A stretch of 64,000 bases of DNA from Nitrospira sp. SG-bin1 (lineage in GTDB: Bacteria; Nitrospirota; Nitrospiria; Nitrospirales; Nitrospiraceae), in NCBI GenBank assembly GCA_002083365.1, contig LVWS01000034.1:62001-126000 (forward strand). The letters are read 5' to 3'. Each line of letters opens with the position of its first letter. The first letter of the stretch is position 1. The notes beneath the pieces were generated by a model, which had not been told where the DNA came from, did not search any database, and was given only the letters and a program-made list of their open reading frames with translations. Below are positions 8,540 through 17,367 of the stretch, piece by piece. A program made the position numbers and the translations under genes.

Positions 8540-9028
8540 ATGGACGGATACGGCAAGCGGATACTGATCATCGACGACAATGAGGACATTCTGTATTTGA
8601 CCGGAATGGCCTTGTCGAACCGCGGATATAACGTGTACACCGCTTGCGACGGCTTCGAAGGATTGGCGCACATGAAAAGACGTCGTTATGACGCCGTGCT
8701 CACGGACTTCCACATGCCGCGGTTGAGCGGCCTGCAATTCATCGAAATGTGCCGGTCGATGTGGCCGGAGACACCCATCATCCTGATGTCGGGAGATACC
8801 TGGATGACGGACCGAGCCGCTCTTGTGGAGGGAACCTTTGGCCGTGTGGCGAAACCGTTCGATCTCGCGCAACTTCTTGAGCTCGTGAACCGAGCCTGTC
8901 GCAACAGCCCGCACGGAGAACCGGTCACACGCTCCCGCGGCGATCGTCCATCTGGGCGACGATCTTCTTCGTTGAAGGAGCGTGACACCAATCTTCAAGC
9001 AACAGGTGCTGTCCCACTGACCAGTTAA
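8540..9028 (+). CDS. receiver-domain response regulator
   Basis: The start at 8540 is fixed by AGGAGG 8 bp upstream; the open frame extends to 8456 without support. Residues 7-120 form a CheY-like receiver with acidic pocket DD at 12-13, phospho-acceptor Asp56 (VLTDFHMP) and switch lysine in VAKPF. The last 40 residues are basic and have no output domain. It may relay phosphate to or compete with the NtrC-type regulator just upstream. Its 3' end overlaps the convergent malQ gene by 104 bp. Confidence 0.85.
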   Translation: MDGYGKRILIIDDNEDILYLTGMALSNRGYNVYTACDGFEGLAHMKRRRYDAVLTDFHMPRLSGLQFIEMCRSMWPETPIILMSGDTWMTDRAALVEGTFGRVAKPFDLAQLLELVNRACRNSPHGEPVTRSRGDRPSGRRSSSLKERDTNLQATGAVPLTS

Positions 9029-10751
9029 GCTCGCTCGTCATCGCATCCGGATAGTTCGGACGTTCCTCACCGCCCGTTCCATCCTCCATCGACGCCAAGA
9101 CGATGGCGGAGGACGACGCCGCCAACTGCCGATAGACGCGTTCCACGACCGACTCGACATCGGCCTGATCATCCACCCCACCGACACGTTGTAAACGTTG
9201 ACGCATATCGTCCAATTGCGCCATGTCGGGCGATCCCCCGCGCTCGCGTTGCACTCGGGCGTCGCCTCCCGTCCACACGCCGGCCAGGGTCGGGAGATCG
9301 TGTGTGGTCGCAGAGGCGACGGACAGCCGCGGATAGCATGTCGGCGGGTCCGCTTCAAACCACATCACTTTGTACGATAAGACATGTCGTCTGGACAGAT
9401 GTGCTCGTACTTCCTCTTCGACGGTCCCGAGATCTTCTCCGATCACGATCGCGCCGGCTCGTTGGCTTTCGAGCGCGACGATGGCCAACAGATCCTCGGC
9501 CGGGTAATGCACATATCCCCCCTCCCGAGCCGGTTGACCGGAAGGAATCCACCACTGTCGAAACAAACCCATGACATGGTCCAGCCGAATGCCCCCGGCG
9601 TGGCGGCATGACGCGCGAATGGTTTGAATAAACGGTTCGTAGGCCAATGCCCGCAGCCGTTCCGGAACAAACGGCGGCAACCCCCAGGATTGTCCGTCAG
9701 CACTGAAGGCGTCCGGCGGCGCACCGATCGTCATGTCCGACGCCAAGGCATCCTGCCACACCCACGCATCGAAGCCATCCGGCGTGAAACCCACCGGCAC
9801 GTCGTGAAAGATTCGCACCGTCCGGGAAGCCGCATTCAGCTGTTGATCGAATTGCCATTGCGTCCACTCGTAGAATCCGATACGCCCTTCATGAGCTTGG
9901 TCAAAGTCGTCGGCAAAGGGGATCTGCGGCCGGCGGAAATCGCCTGGCCATTGCCTCCAATCGGTCCCCCATTGTTCCGCCATCACACAGAACCTCGCAA
10001 ACTGGCGCAATGGCGGACCTTGTTCCTGCCGATACCGATCGAAGGCCTGCTCGCGGCGTGAATCATGGAGCCAACGACCGCCGTCCCAGAGATGTCGCAA
10101 GGCTTGTATCTTGAGCTGGAGGACGGCCCCTCTGTCGATCCGTCGTTCTTCATTGAGCGCATGTCCCGCTCCCGCAAGTCGATTCAGGTCCAAATCAGCC
10201 TGTGAAGCGCCTTCGATCGATTCCGGTTGCACATACAGAAGATTGCCGAACCGGCGCGTGATGGGAGAATAGGGACTCGGCTGTTGAGGACCGACCGGCC
10301 AATCGGCCTTCAACGGATTCACCAGAATAACGTCCCCCCCATGCCGAGCTGTCCAATCGGCCAGCGCCTTGAGATCGCGGAGGTCTCCGATTCCCCAGCT
10401 TCGCCGACTTCGAGCGCTATACAACTGCACCGACCACCCCCATGCGCGAAATTCTTCGGGAAGGAAACACCGCGGTGGAGCGACGATCAGACGAGAGACG
10501 GCACCGCTATCCATACGACGCAGGACATGATACCCGCAAGGGATATCTCCAGGCAGTACTCGACCGAGCGTTTGTTGGGTGCCGTTCTCCAACAACAGTT
10601 CCATGGGCTGTTCGACGATAAATGAATCCCCTTCTTCGATGACATGCACGGAATCGGCGGAGCCTGTGTTGCCCTCGGCTTTTTCGGCCGCCTGGCGAAT
10701 CGAATTCGGAAGAGGCGACGAGATATTGCGTTCTTGCCATGAGCCAGGCAT
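8925..10751 (-). CDS. malQ: 4-alpha-glucanotransferase (GH77, amylomaltase)
   Basis: GH77 catalytic segments are intact: the nucleophile Asp in GIRLDHVMGLF, the acid/base Glu in VIGEDLGTV and the transition-state Asp in TTHDLPT. The enzyme moves glucan segments between malto-oligosaccharides and releases glucose, so it belongs to cytoplasmic glycogen or maltodextrin turnover. ATG 10751 is chosen for its GGAGGTG ribosome site; the frame stays open to 10844. About 110 N-terminal residues precede the catalytic barrel, as in bacterial MalQ with an N-terminal domain. A sigma-54-like element lies at 10812-10827. It pairs functionally with the GH15 enzyme at 48463. Confidence 0.92.
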   Translation of the reverse strand: MPGSWQERNISSPLPNSIRQAAEKAEGNTGSADSVHVIEEGDSFIVEQPMELLLENGTQQTLGRVLPGDIPCGYHVLRRMDSGAVSRLIVAPPRCFLPEEFRAWGWSVQLYSARSRRSWGIGDLRDLKALADWTARHGGDVILVNPLKADWPVGPQQPSPYSPITRRFGNLLYVQPESIEGASQADLDLNRLAGAGHALNEERRIDRGAVLQLKIQALRHLWDGGRWLHDSRREQAFDRYRQEQGPPLRQFARFCVMAEQWGTDWRQWPGDFRRPQIPFADDFDQAHEGRIGFYEWTQWQFDQQLNAASRTVRIFHDVPVGFTPDGFDAWVWQDALASDMTIGAPPDAFSADGQSWGLPPFVPERLRALAYEPFIQTIRASCRHAGGIRLDHVMGLFRQWWIPSGQPAREGGYVHYPAEDLLAIVALESQRAGAIVIGEDLGTVEEEVRAHLSRRHVLSYKVMWFEADPPTCYPRLSVASATTHDLPTLAGVWTGGDARVQRERGGSPDMAQLDDMRQRLQRVGGVDDQADVESVVERVYRQLAASSSAIVLASMEDGTGGEERPNYPDAMTSELNWSVGQHLLLEDWCHAPSTKKIVAQMDDRRGSV

Positions 10752-10811
10752 GACTACACCTCCGTACATCGTGATGCGCATTCTGTGGGAAATGAAATCC
10801 ACGAGATGATT

Positions 10812-10827
10812 TGCAAAGCCAATACCG
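10812..10827 (-). promoter_or_regulatory. sigma-54-like -24/-12 element upstream of malQ
   Basis: Read on the minus strand it is CGGTATTGGCTTTGCA: GG at -24, TTGCA at -12, spacing exact, weak CAC part. It lies about 60 bp before the malQ start. Confidence 0.35.
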
Positions 10828-10966
10828 ACCCCGCTTAGAATCATTCGGTAGGAATCGCTCGGACATCTCGTCCACTCGAAGACAGAATGACCGAGGAAGG
10901 TTCACCTCTTCCTTGTCCTCGTGGCTCCATCGACCTGATTCCAACGGCTTCCTCGTTGTGCTCGCA

Positions 10967-10982
10967 AGGCCTTCCATTTGCA
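10967..10982 (+). promoter_or_regulatory. sigma-54-like -24/-12 element upstream of membrane protein gene
   Basis: AGGCCTTCCATTTGCA has GG and TTGCA at exact spacing and ends 49 bp before ATG 11032. It diverges from the malQ element in the same intergenic stretch. Confidence 0.4.
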
Positions 10983-11031
10983 TGCCCGTACGGAGAATGT
11001 CTGACTATCTTTCTCGAACTGGAGGACTGAA

Positions 11032-12003
11032 ATGGAAGTGGAACGTACATTCGAACAGTGGTCGATCGGAGGAGTGCGGGTGCGATGGAGCGCGGTCGTC
11101 GCCGGCTGGGCGGTTGGTCTCGCCACTCAGTTGGTATTGACGCTCATGGGATTGGCCATCGGCGCCTGGTCTATCGACCTGCAAGATGCCGAGCCGGTGG
11201 GAGGTGTGCCGATCGGAACAGGGATATGGACCGGCATCTCCATGCTCATCTCGGCCTTCGTCGGCGGATACATTACCGCGCGCATGTCGGGCAGTCCGTC
11301 CAGAAATGACGGACTCTATCACGGCGTGATCGTCTGGGGAGTCAATTGGCTGGTCTTCGCCTGGTTGACCACCACCGCGATGGCCACGATGTTGGGCGGT
11401 GTGTTTTCCGCTTTCGGCACCACGTTACAGAGTCTCGGTCGAGGCGCCACTACGGTTGTGTCGGCTGCCGCGTCACAATTGAGCGGCGGCAATATGTCCA
11501 TTTCCATGGATGATCTGCGACGCCAGGCAGAGTCGATTCTGGCCGCGACAGGAAAGAAGGAACTCCAACCTGGCGAGGTGCGCGAAGACGCAGCGCGTGT
11601 TGCGGATGCATCGCGAAGAGGCCAGCCCCCGCAACAGCTAGCGGAGTCGGCCCTCCAAGAATTGCAGCAAAAGCTCATGGCATTGGACCGTGACGCCGCC
11701 ATCAACATCATGACCACTAAAATGGGAATGACCGAGCCTCAGGCACGGCAGTTGGTTCAATCCACCATCGGTCTCATCGAGCCCCTGAAAGAAACGGCTC
11801 AGCAAGTCAAACAACAATCTGTCGAAGCCGGAAACCGCGCGTTGGACCGCATGGGAACCCTTGCGATGTGGCTGGCGGCCCTGGCCATCATCACGTTGGG
11901 ATTGTCGATCGCCGGCGGCATGACCGGAACAACCGAGGCGCCTCAGGTGGAGGTGCAGGCGGAGCAATATCGTGATCGTGCGGAGATCAGACGAGCCAGC
12001 TAA
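11032..12003 (+). CDS. integral membrane protein, unknown function
   Basis: The product has three or four N-terminal membrane helices (about residues 20-45, 60-80, 95-125). A long soluble middle (130-275) is rich in Gln, Ala and Glu and predicted helical. A last helix follows (about 280-300). GGAGGACTGAA provides the ribosome site. The helical middle suggests an amphipathic bundle, perhaps lying on the membrane. I do not recognise a catalytic motif. It is monocistronic, with a strong hairpin after its stop. Confidence 0.65.
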   Translation: MEVERTFEQWSIGGVRVRWSAVVAGWAVGLATQLVLTLMGLAIGAWSIDLQDAEPVGGVPIGTGIWTGISMLISAFVGGYITARMSGSPSRNDGLYHGVIVWGVNWLVFAWLTTTAMATMLGGVFSAFGTTLQSLGRGATTVVSAAASQLSGGNMSISMDDLRRQAESILAATGKKELQPGEVREDAARVADASRRGQPPQQLAESALQELQQKLMALDRDAAINIMTTKMGMTEPQARQLVQSTIGLIEPLKETAQQVKQQSVEAGNRALDRMGTLAMWLAALAIITLGLSIAGGMTGTTEAPQVEVQAEQYRDRAEIRRAS

Positions 12004-12045
12004 ATCGTCGTGTCTTCAGCATGGTTCTCAAGGCGCTTATATAAA

Positions 12046-12085
12046 TACCTCGTGGACGAGCCAAGACGGGCTCGCCCACGAGGTA
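12046..12085. terminator. long intergenic hairpin, possible terminator
   Basis: TACCTCGTGG-ACGAGCC pairs with GGCTCG-CCCACGAGGTA around a 5-base loop, giving about 17 bp of stem with one bulge. It lies 42 bp after the stop at 12003. The run of A after it is not a canonical U-tract, so Rho-independent termination is likely but not certain. Confidence 0.55.
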
Positions 12086-12268
12086 AACGAGCCGATAGAC
12101 GGGACAATACGGCGATCACTCACGGGGCACGAACCCATGAAGCAGCTTCGCACCCTAACCCCGAACCATCATCACCCAACCGGTGCCCCTCAACCTCGTG
12201 ACCGTCGCCGAATTTCCCATCTTTTCGCGCAGGGACATACGGCACCTTGTCTCAGGTAAGAAACCGGT

Positions 12269-12784
12269 ATGGCCTCCTCTCCTACACGAATCGGCGATCT
12301 TGAGATCAAGCAAGATCTGGATGTACAGCGAACGACTTGGATCATACAACGCATCGGTTGGGCCGCCATGGCACTCATCGTCTTGGCTGCATTGGCTGGT
12401 GTGTTCAGTAGCGGTCCTTTAGCGCGAACCGTGATGACCGACGATCAACGGCTCTTTAGCTTGGAGTACGATCGCTTCGGCCGCTACGAGAGCGAATCGG
12501 TTCTCCGGCTCGAATTGACGCCCGAAGCGACGAAGGCTTCCCATGTGACTCTCTGGATCGATCGAATCTATTGGGCCAAGTATGCCATCGAGCAGATCCT
12601 CCCGGAACCATCGGCCACTCGCACGGGGTCGGATGGATTCAGCTACACATTCGACATCGGCGCGCAACATGCTCCGGCCGCGATCATCCTTCGCTTGCGA
12701 CCGGAGCATATCGGAATGGCCGAGGGTCACATTCGCGTGAATGATCGCGGCTCCATCACATTTCATCAGCTTGTATTTCCGTAA
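12269..12784 (+). CDS. single-pass membrane protein, unknown function
   Basis: A 171-residue protein with a cytoplasmic N-terminus, one helix (about 30-52, AAMALIVLAALAGVF) and a beta-rich outer part. The outer part includes the pattern R-x-E-x-x-x-R-L-E and ends ITFHQLVFP. It lies 39 bp before the DUF421 gene on the same strand, and small proteins of this shape commonly sit beside DUF421 genes, so a joint role at the inner membrane is likely. No catalytic motif is visible. Confidence 0.7.
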   Translation: MASSPTRIGDLEIKQDLDVQRTTWIIQRIGWAAMALIVLAALAGVFSSGPLARTVMTDDQRLFSLEYDRFGRYESESVLRLELTPEATKASHVTLWIDRIYWAKYAIEQILPEPSATRTGSDGFSYTFDIGAQHAPAAIILRLRPEHIGMAEGHIRVNDRGSITFHQLVFP

Positions 12785-12823
12785 CCCCGATCGTATGTGC
12801 AACGTTTCCAGGGGAGGTGTGGC

Positions 12824-13264
12824 ATGGAAACCGTTTTGCGGGCATTCACCATTTATTTGGTGCTGCTGATGGTTTTTCGATTGGCCGGTCGACGCACCCT
12901 CATGCAGATGACGAGCTTTGACTTCGTTCTGCTGCTCATCATCAGCGAGGCCACTCAGAACGCCATGCTGGGCAACGACTATTCGGTCACGACCGGTGTA
13001 TTGGCGATCGTCACCCTCGTGGGAATCGATATCTTGTTGTCCCATTGGAAACATCGCTCCCCGGCGGTGGAACGATGGCTGGACGGCTTGCCGATGATCA
13101 TCGTGGAAAACGGCATTCCGTTGAAGCGGCTGATGGATCAGGCACGAGTCGATGAGGAAGACGTGCTCGCCGCCGCTCGACAAGGCCCAGGACTTGAACG
13201 AATGGACCAAATCAAATATGCCGTGTTGGAGGTAGGCGGCGGAATTTCAGTCATCCCAAAGTAA
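12824..13264 (+). CDS. DUF421 (YetF-like) membrane protein
   Basis: GGGGAGGTG sets the start at 12824. Two or three membrane helices fill residues 1-70, with the family motif RLAGRRTLMQMTSFDFVLLLIISE. The YetF-type C-terminal domain (75-145) carries PMIIVENG and a terminal GGISVIPK strand. The family is a bacterial inner-membrane protein group of unknown function, linked in other bacteria to spore or stress physiology. It is co-directional with the small membrane protein before it. Confidence 0.9.
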   Translation: METVLRAFTIYLVLLMVFRLAGRRTLMQMTSFDFVLLLIISEATQNAMLGNDYSVTTGVLAIVTLVGIDILLSHWKHRSPAVERWLDGLPMIIVENGIPLKRLMDQARVDEEDVLAAARQGPGLERMDQIKYAVLEVGGGISVIPK

Positions 13265-13300
13265 CCGTCATATCAATCGATGATCCGGCACGGCCGTGTC

Positions 13301-15028
13301 TCACGGACCCGTGGCAGGAATGGTGTACCGCTCTTCGATCGCGGAGCGTATCAGCTGACGACTGCGCGCGGCGCTGATGGAAGGTTGTTGCTCGATGCGG
13401 CGAACGGCATCGGCCAATTGGGAATCTTTGATGCCCTCGGCCATCCATGTGCTGTAATCTCCCTGTCGAAGGTGATGCAGCCACGTCGTTTCATCGACGC
13501 CTTCCGCGAGCTGCATGAAGAGAATCAAGTTGTGCGCGCGCAAGTTCAACGCATTGTTCGGGCCACGGAAATAAAAGCTTCGGTCCTCCGGCAACTCGCC
13601 TTCCGCGTATTTCCGGCGATGACGCTGACGGTCCGCTTCACAGGGAGCGATGCGCAGTTTGCAGGGCAATTCGGCGGACCGTCTATCCCAAAAGACCGCT
13701 TCACCATGGCCCAGCGCCGTAAGCTGCATCTGAGGTACAGGCTGGCCGACTGTTTCACAAAAGCCCGCAATCGTACCAGCCGGATCATCGCCCAAAGCCA
13801 TCACCACATCCACCGTGTCAAGCACCGATCTCGCGACATGGTCTGGATGGACGGTGACATACACCATACCGGTCAAATCTTTCGCCAGCACAGCCTGGAC
13901 CGGCTGCCAATCGCGGGGCAGTAAATGGTGCGTTTCGTCCACGAGAATCCAATGGGGCCGACCGTATTTTGCACGGCGCTCTTGCAGGGCCGGCAAAAGG
14001 GCCAGGAAAAAGGCGGGACGATCCTGCAAGGGCAAACCCACGAGATTGACGACCACATTCGCGTCCGGACTCTCCAAAGCGGTGAAAATCTCCGTCGTTC
14101 CCGGACCCCGTTGCGGAGTCCCAAACATGACCGCTCCCGCAAAGCCTTCATAATCGCCTTCGGGATCGATCACGCAAAACTGATACCCTTGTTCGATCAC
14201 GCGTTCGAGAATTCCGGTGGCCAGCGTCGATTTTCCGCTTCCCGACGATCCCGCCAGCAATATGTTCGCTCCCGCGGCAGGAATCTCGACTTCTGCGCCG
14301 TTTTCGCGCATGCCGATAAGAACGTTGCGACGGCTCGCGCTGAACGGAGAGACGCCGAGATCATGCGACACGAGTTCGTCGATGACTTCGGCGACTCCGC
14401 GTCCCGCTTCGCCCGTAGTGACCCAATCGGCGATCTCTTTGAGAGTCGGGACCGCATTGGCGACCGCCACCGCATATTCACACCGGTTCAACAAGGCATG
14501 ATCGTTTTCCGCATCCCCGATCGCCACGACGTTACGCGGAGATAGGCTCATCTCACGCAATGCGGCCATGAGACCCGTGGCTTTGTTGACCCCGGACGGG
14601 ACAACCATGACGGCATCCCGATTGAATATGACTTGCAGTTCGAGCCCCAGATCGCGAATGACCTCGAGCAGCGTGACCTCATGCGGCCGAACCGTGCCGA
14701 CGATGGAGTCTCCGAATGACAGTTCAGGAACCTTTCGACGGCGCAGTTCATCGAGGAACGCGGCGGGGATGGGAGGGGCGAGCATCGAATGTTCTCGCGT
14801 CGCGGGGCGGTAAAGCACGGCGCCATTGTCGGCGACGACTCGCTCGCACAGCGTGATCTCGGGAAAGATATCCAGAATATCCGGCAATAGACGCCCGGTT
14901 ACCAGAATGATTTTCCGCCCGGATTGAACGAGACGCTCGAGCGCAGAAACCGTCTCCGGTCGGACTTGTCCATGGAGTGCCAGCGTATTGTCGTAATCCG
15001 TTGCGAGAGCCACGTACCTCATTGGCAT
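13301..15028 (-). CDS. fusion of HAD-type phosphatase and HerA/DUF87-like ATPase
   Basis: Residues 1-230 are a HAD phosphatase of the Cof/sucrose-phosphatase type: motif 1 ATDYDNTLA, motif 2 LVTGR and motif 4 GDAENDHALL. The middle holds a P-loop ATPase with Walker A LLAGSSGSGKST and Walker B WILVDETHHLL, like DUF87/HerA-type ATPases. The last 100 residues are a charged helical tail. The HAD catalytic residues are present, so the phosphatase half can be active. The start at 15028 (MPMRYVALATD) follows the conserved domain edge; GTG 15106 and ATG 15097 are possible but poorly supported. Substrate and role are unknown. Confidence 0.8.
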   Translation of the reverse strand: MPMRYVALATDYDNTLALHGQVRPETVSALERLVQSGRKIILVTGRLLPDILDIFPEITLCERVVADNGAVLYRPATREHSMLAPPIPAAFLDELRRRKVPELSFGDSIVGTVRPHEVTLLEVIRDLGLELQVIFNRDAVMVVPSGVNKATGLMAALREMSLSPRNVVAIGDAENDHALLNRCEYAVAVANAVPTLKEIADWVTTGEAGRGVAEVIDELVSHDLGVSPFSASRRNVLIGMRENGAEVEIPAAGANILLAGSSGSGKSTLATGILERVIEQGYQFCVIDPEGDYEGFAGAVMFGTPQRGPGTTEIFTALESPDANVVVNLVGLPLQDRPAFFLALLPALQERRAKYGRPHWILVDETHHLLPRDWQPVQAVLAKDLTGMVYVTVHPDHVARSVLDTVDVVMALGDDPAGTIAGFCETVGQPVPQMQLTALGHGEAVFWDRRSAELPCKLRIAPCEADRQRHRRKYAEGELPEDRSFYFRGPNNALNLRAHNLILFMQLAEGVDETTWLHHLRQGDYSTWMAEGIKDSQLADAVRRIEQQPSISAARSRQLIRSAIEERYTIPATGP

Positions 15029-15101
15029 CGCAGAAAACACCGGAAATATTTCACCATGCCGTTTGCCCTCACAATCCCCATCGATCCGCCGACTCATGCA
15101 A

Positions 15102-15119
15102 GGCACACAAAAGTGTGCC
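15102..15119. other. short perfect inverted repeat
   Basis: GGCACAC and GTGTGCC flank an AAAA loop between the Slp gene and the HAD-ATPase gene, both on the minus strand. It could be an operator or an attenuating hairpin. It lacks a U-tract. Confidence 0.35.
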
Positions 15120-15145
15120 GTACGGCTCGCCTTTCTCAGAGAATC

Positions 15146-15721
15146 CTATGATTCACTCCCCGCAACCCGGGTTTCTTCCCCGAAGGTATGCGGCCGGCGT
15201 CCGTAGAAGCCATACCCGTAATAATTGTGAAAATCGGCGAAGGGATAATGCGCTCTGGGACGCTCATCCCAAAGAGTCATGTCATGAATCTCGACGAGCG
15301 GATAGTCATACTCCGCGTTATCGAGCGTGTCTCTCCGCAGACCGATAACCTCCCCGATAACCGTTACCCTTGATCCATCCTTAAGAATGGCAGGGTCGGT
15401 TATTTCGCCACGACTGTCTATCGCTAAGAACCGTCCTCGCGAGGACGCCTGGTTCCCGAGCGGAATATGGTCCGTATTCAATGGTAACTCCAGCACTTCA
15501 ACCGACGTTCTTCCGGCGTTCCGTACGGCCTTAAGTACCACTCCGCCCCACACCACCAATTTCCCACGGTATGTGTCCGGTGACGTTTGAACTTGTTCAT
15601 AGGACAATTTTTCGTTGACGTGAGCGGCTAGGCGATCCGGTATGACCTGATACCGGTTACATCCGTCGATAAAGACAGAAAGGAACAGGCAAGCGTACAA
15701 GTATGCGGTCCTGATTTTCAT
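15146..15721 (-). CDS. Slp-family outer-membrane lipoprotein
   Basis: A lipoprotein signal ends in FIDGC. The mature part carries the Slp pattern: IPDRL, then YRGKLVVWGGVV, then VEVLELPL and GRFLAIDSRGEITDPAIL. Slp proteins are outer-membrane lipoproteins induced in starvation or stationary phase in enterobacteria. This copy diverges from the three others in the window (45684, 46334, 63616) and lacks their Tyr/Gly-rich tail. GAGGG precedes ATG 15721; GTG 15724 is adjacent. Confidence 0.85.
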   Translation of the reverse strand: MKIRTAYLYACLFLSVFIDGCNRYQVIPDRLAAHVNEKLSYEQVQTSPDTYRGKLVVWGGVVLKAVRNAGRTSVEVLELPLNTDHIPLGNQASSRGRFLAIDSRGEITDPAILKDGSRVTVIGEVIGLRRDTLDNAEYDYPLVEIHDMTLWDERPRAHYPFADFHNYYGYGFYGRRPHTFGEETRVAGSES

Positions 15722-15767
15722 CACAGACCCTCAACAGACCTCGCCGTCCCGCAGGCGCATCGATCTT

Positions 15768-16457
15768 CTATCGTTTGCTGCTCGGTTGCTCACCTTCGTG
15801 ACCGGGGGCTGGTCCCGGCGGCAAAGCACGCGGCCCGCTTGGTGGATCGTGACCACCGACCGTAGCTTCGCCCATAGGACCCGCAGGCGTCGGACGCTCC
15901 TGGGCCGCGGTATTTCCACTCTTCGGTTTTGGTTCACTACGGACTTTGTTGATCGCATCCATGTATTGCGAGACATCAGGGGACATATCCTTGGAATAGA
16001 CGGAACTCGTTGCGGGATACAAGTCCTTTTTGGAGACGTTCAATGTCAAATGGCTTCCTTCCTGTTTGAACTGACTCCATTGGAGGGGCAGTTGATACTT
16101 GGTCTCTTCCAATTCGAGAACGGCGTACTCAACTTTTCCCGTCTTGGTATCCTTCAGCAGTTTTTCGATCGTACCGAGCGTCTCGCCTTGCTTGTTTTTC
16201 ACGACTTGATCCAACGGCCCTCCCTTTTCATCGACCAATTCGCCTTGACGCACCGGCACGACATCATATTTGCCGACAACGCCCTCCCGACCACCGGTCA
16301 TATCGGTTGCCTGTTTTTCAAGAGGATTCGGCTGATTCTTCTGGGTGCCGGACATCGTATCACCGGAGCCGCCGCTCGCCTGGGACATAGCCCAGTTGGG
16401 AGCCAGCAGCATCGCCGTGACTATCATCGTGTAACCCATTCGACTTCCCCTGGTCAT
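15768..16457 (-). CDS. exported PRC-barrel domain protein
   Basis: GAGGAGG places the start at 16457 (MTRGSRMGYT). A signal peptide ends near MSQA, residue 26. A PRC-barrel occupies about 70-130, with GETLGTIEKLLKDTKTGKVEYAVLEL. The C-terminal third is Pro/Gly-rich and disordered. PRC-barrels bind RNA, photosynthetic or envelope partners; the export signal points to the periplasm. It begins 26 bp after the next PRC-barrel gene and is probably in one transcript with it. Confidence 0.8.
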   Translation of the reverse strand: MTRGSRMGYTMIVTAMLLAPNWAMSQASGGSGDTMSGTQKNQPNPLEKQATDMTGGREGVVGKYDVVPVRQGELVDEKGGPLDQVVKNKQGETLGTIEKLLKDTKTGKVEYAVLELEETKYQLPLQWSQFKQEGSHLTLNVSKKDLYPATSSVYSKDMSPDVSQYMDAINKVRSEPKPKSGNTAAQERPTPAGPMGEATVGGHDPPSGPRALPPGPAPGHEGEQPSSKR

Positions 16458-16483
16458 AAGAACCTCCTCGTCATAGCCTACGT

Positions 16484-17302
16484 TCAATTGGCCGATGTCC
16501 GACCCGTCCCGGCGCCTTCGGGAATTTGCAAGCCGGCTGACTGTGAAAGCTTCATGATCGCATGCATCATATGTTCGGTCGCGTCGGTCGTCTGCCGCTG
16601 TTCCCCGTGTTCGATGGCTTCGCCCAACGCATAGACTCCTTCATTGAGCCGTTCGTTATGGCCGCTCCGCTGAGCGCGCTTTGCCGCATCGAGCGACTTC
16701 TTTGCGTGGGTCACCAACGCGTCGGGCTTGCCCTGTTTTCCCGCTGACTCTGCTTCCAGGGCATGGGTCAACGCTTCACGTACCGTGTTCTTGAACTCCA
16801 TGCCGGTCTCCTGTTTCATCGTCTGGGACACTTCTGCGGACCTCGAACGAGCGCTGCCCATGGTATTCGTATCCAAATCGTAGAACTGATAGACCACCAG
16901 GGCCCACTCTCTGTTCGACATATCGGGCCAGTTATCCTTGTCGAAGCCGGGCGCGTTTTTTAAACGCTCTTCCTTCACGTTCAGAATGAAGTGCTCTTTG
17001 TCTTTGCTCAGCGTCATGATTTCCCAAGGCACGGCAAAATACTTGTCTCCCAGCCCAAGAAACCCGCCGAATGAAAGGACCGCATATTCGACGAAGCCTC
17101 CGCTTCGCCAATTGATAACCAAGTCCTTGATCTCTCCCAGGTCTTTCCCCTCCAGATTCGTCACGTGTTTGCCGATCAGGTTCGTCGCCTTTGTCACTCC
17201 CACGAGTTGTTGATCTGCCTGGGCAACGTAGCCCGGAGAAGCAATGCCGAGCATCAACGCCGCGAGGCCGCAGGCGAACGGTGCAATGCGTCTGTTTTCC
17301 AT
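16484..17302 (-). CDS. exported PRC-barrel protein with helical C-terminal domain
   Basis: Start 17302 is chosen for AAGGAGGT. A signal peptide ends near QADQ (residue 30). The PRC-barrel (about 33-115) contains IGKHVTNLEGKDLGEIKDLVI and YAVLSFGGFLGLGDKYFAVPW, a form of PRC-barrel typical of proteobacterial periplasmic proteins. Residues 170-260 form a helical, His- and Lys-bearing segment (ALTHALEAESAGKQGKPDALVTHAKKSLD pattern) that resembles small metal-binding helical repeats. It shares about 60 residues of near-identity with the protein at 17368, so the two are tandem duplicates. Confidence 0.82.
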   Translation of the reverse strand: MENRRIAPFACGLAALMLGIASPGYVAQADQQLVGVTKATNLIGKHVTNLEGKDLGEIKDLVINWRSGGFVEYAVLSFGGFLGLGDKYFAVPWEIMTLSKDKEHFILNVKEERLKNAPGFDKDNWPDMSNREWALVVYQFYDLDTNTMGSARSRSAEVSQTMKQETGMEFKNTVREALTHALEAESAGKQGKPDALVTHAKKSLDAAKRAQRSGHNERLNEGVYALGEAIEHGEQRQTTDATEHMMHAIMKLSQSAGLQIPEGAGTGRTSAN

Positions 17303-17367
17303 AAACAATACCTCCTTTACCGGTTCACCGTTCTCTCAATTCATCTGAAGAACTCCGTTGTCAGGGA

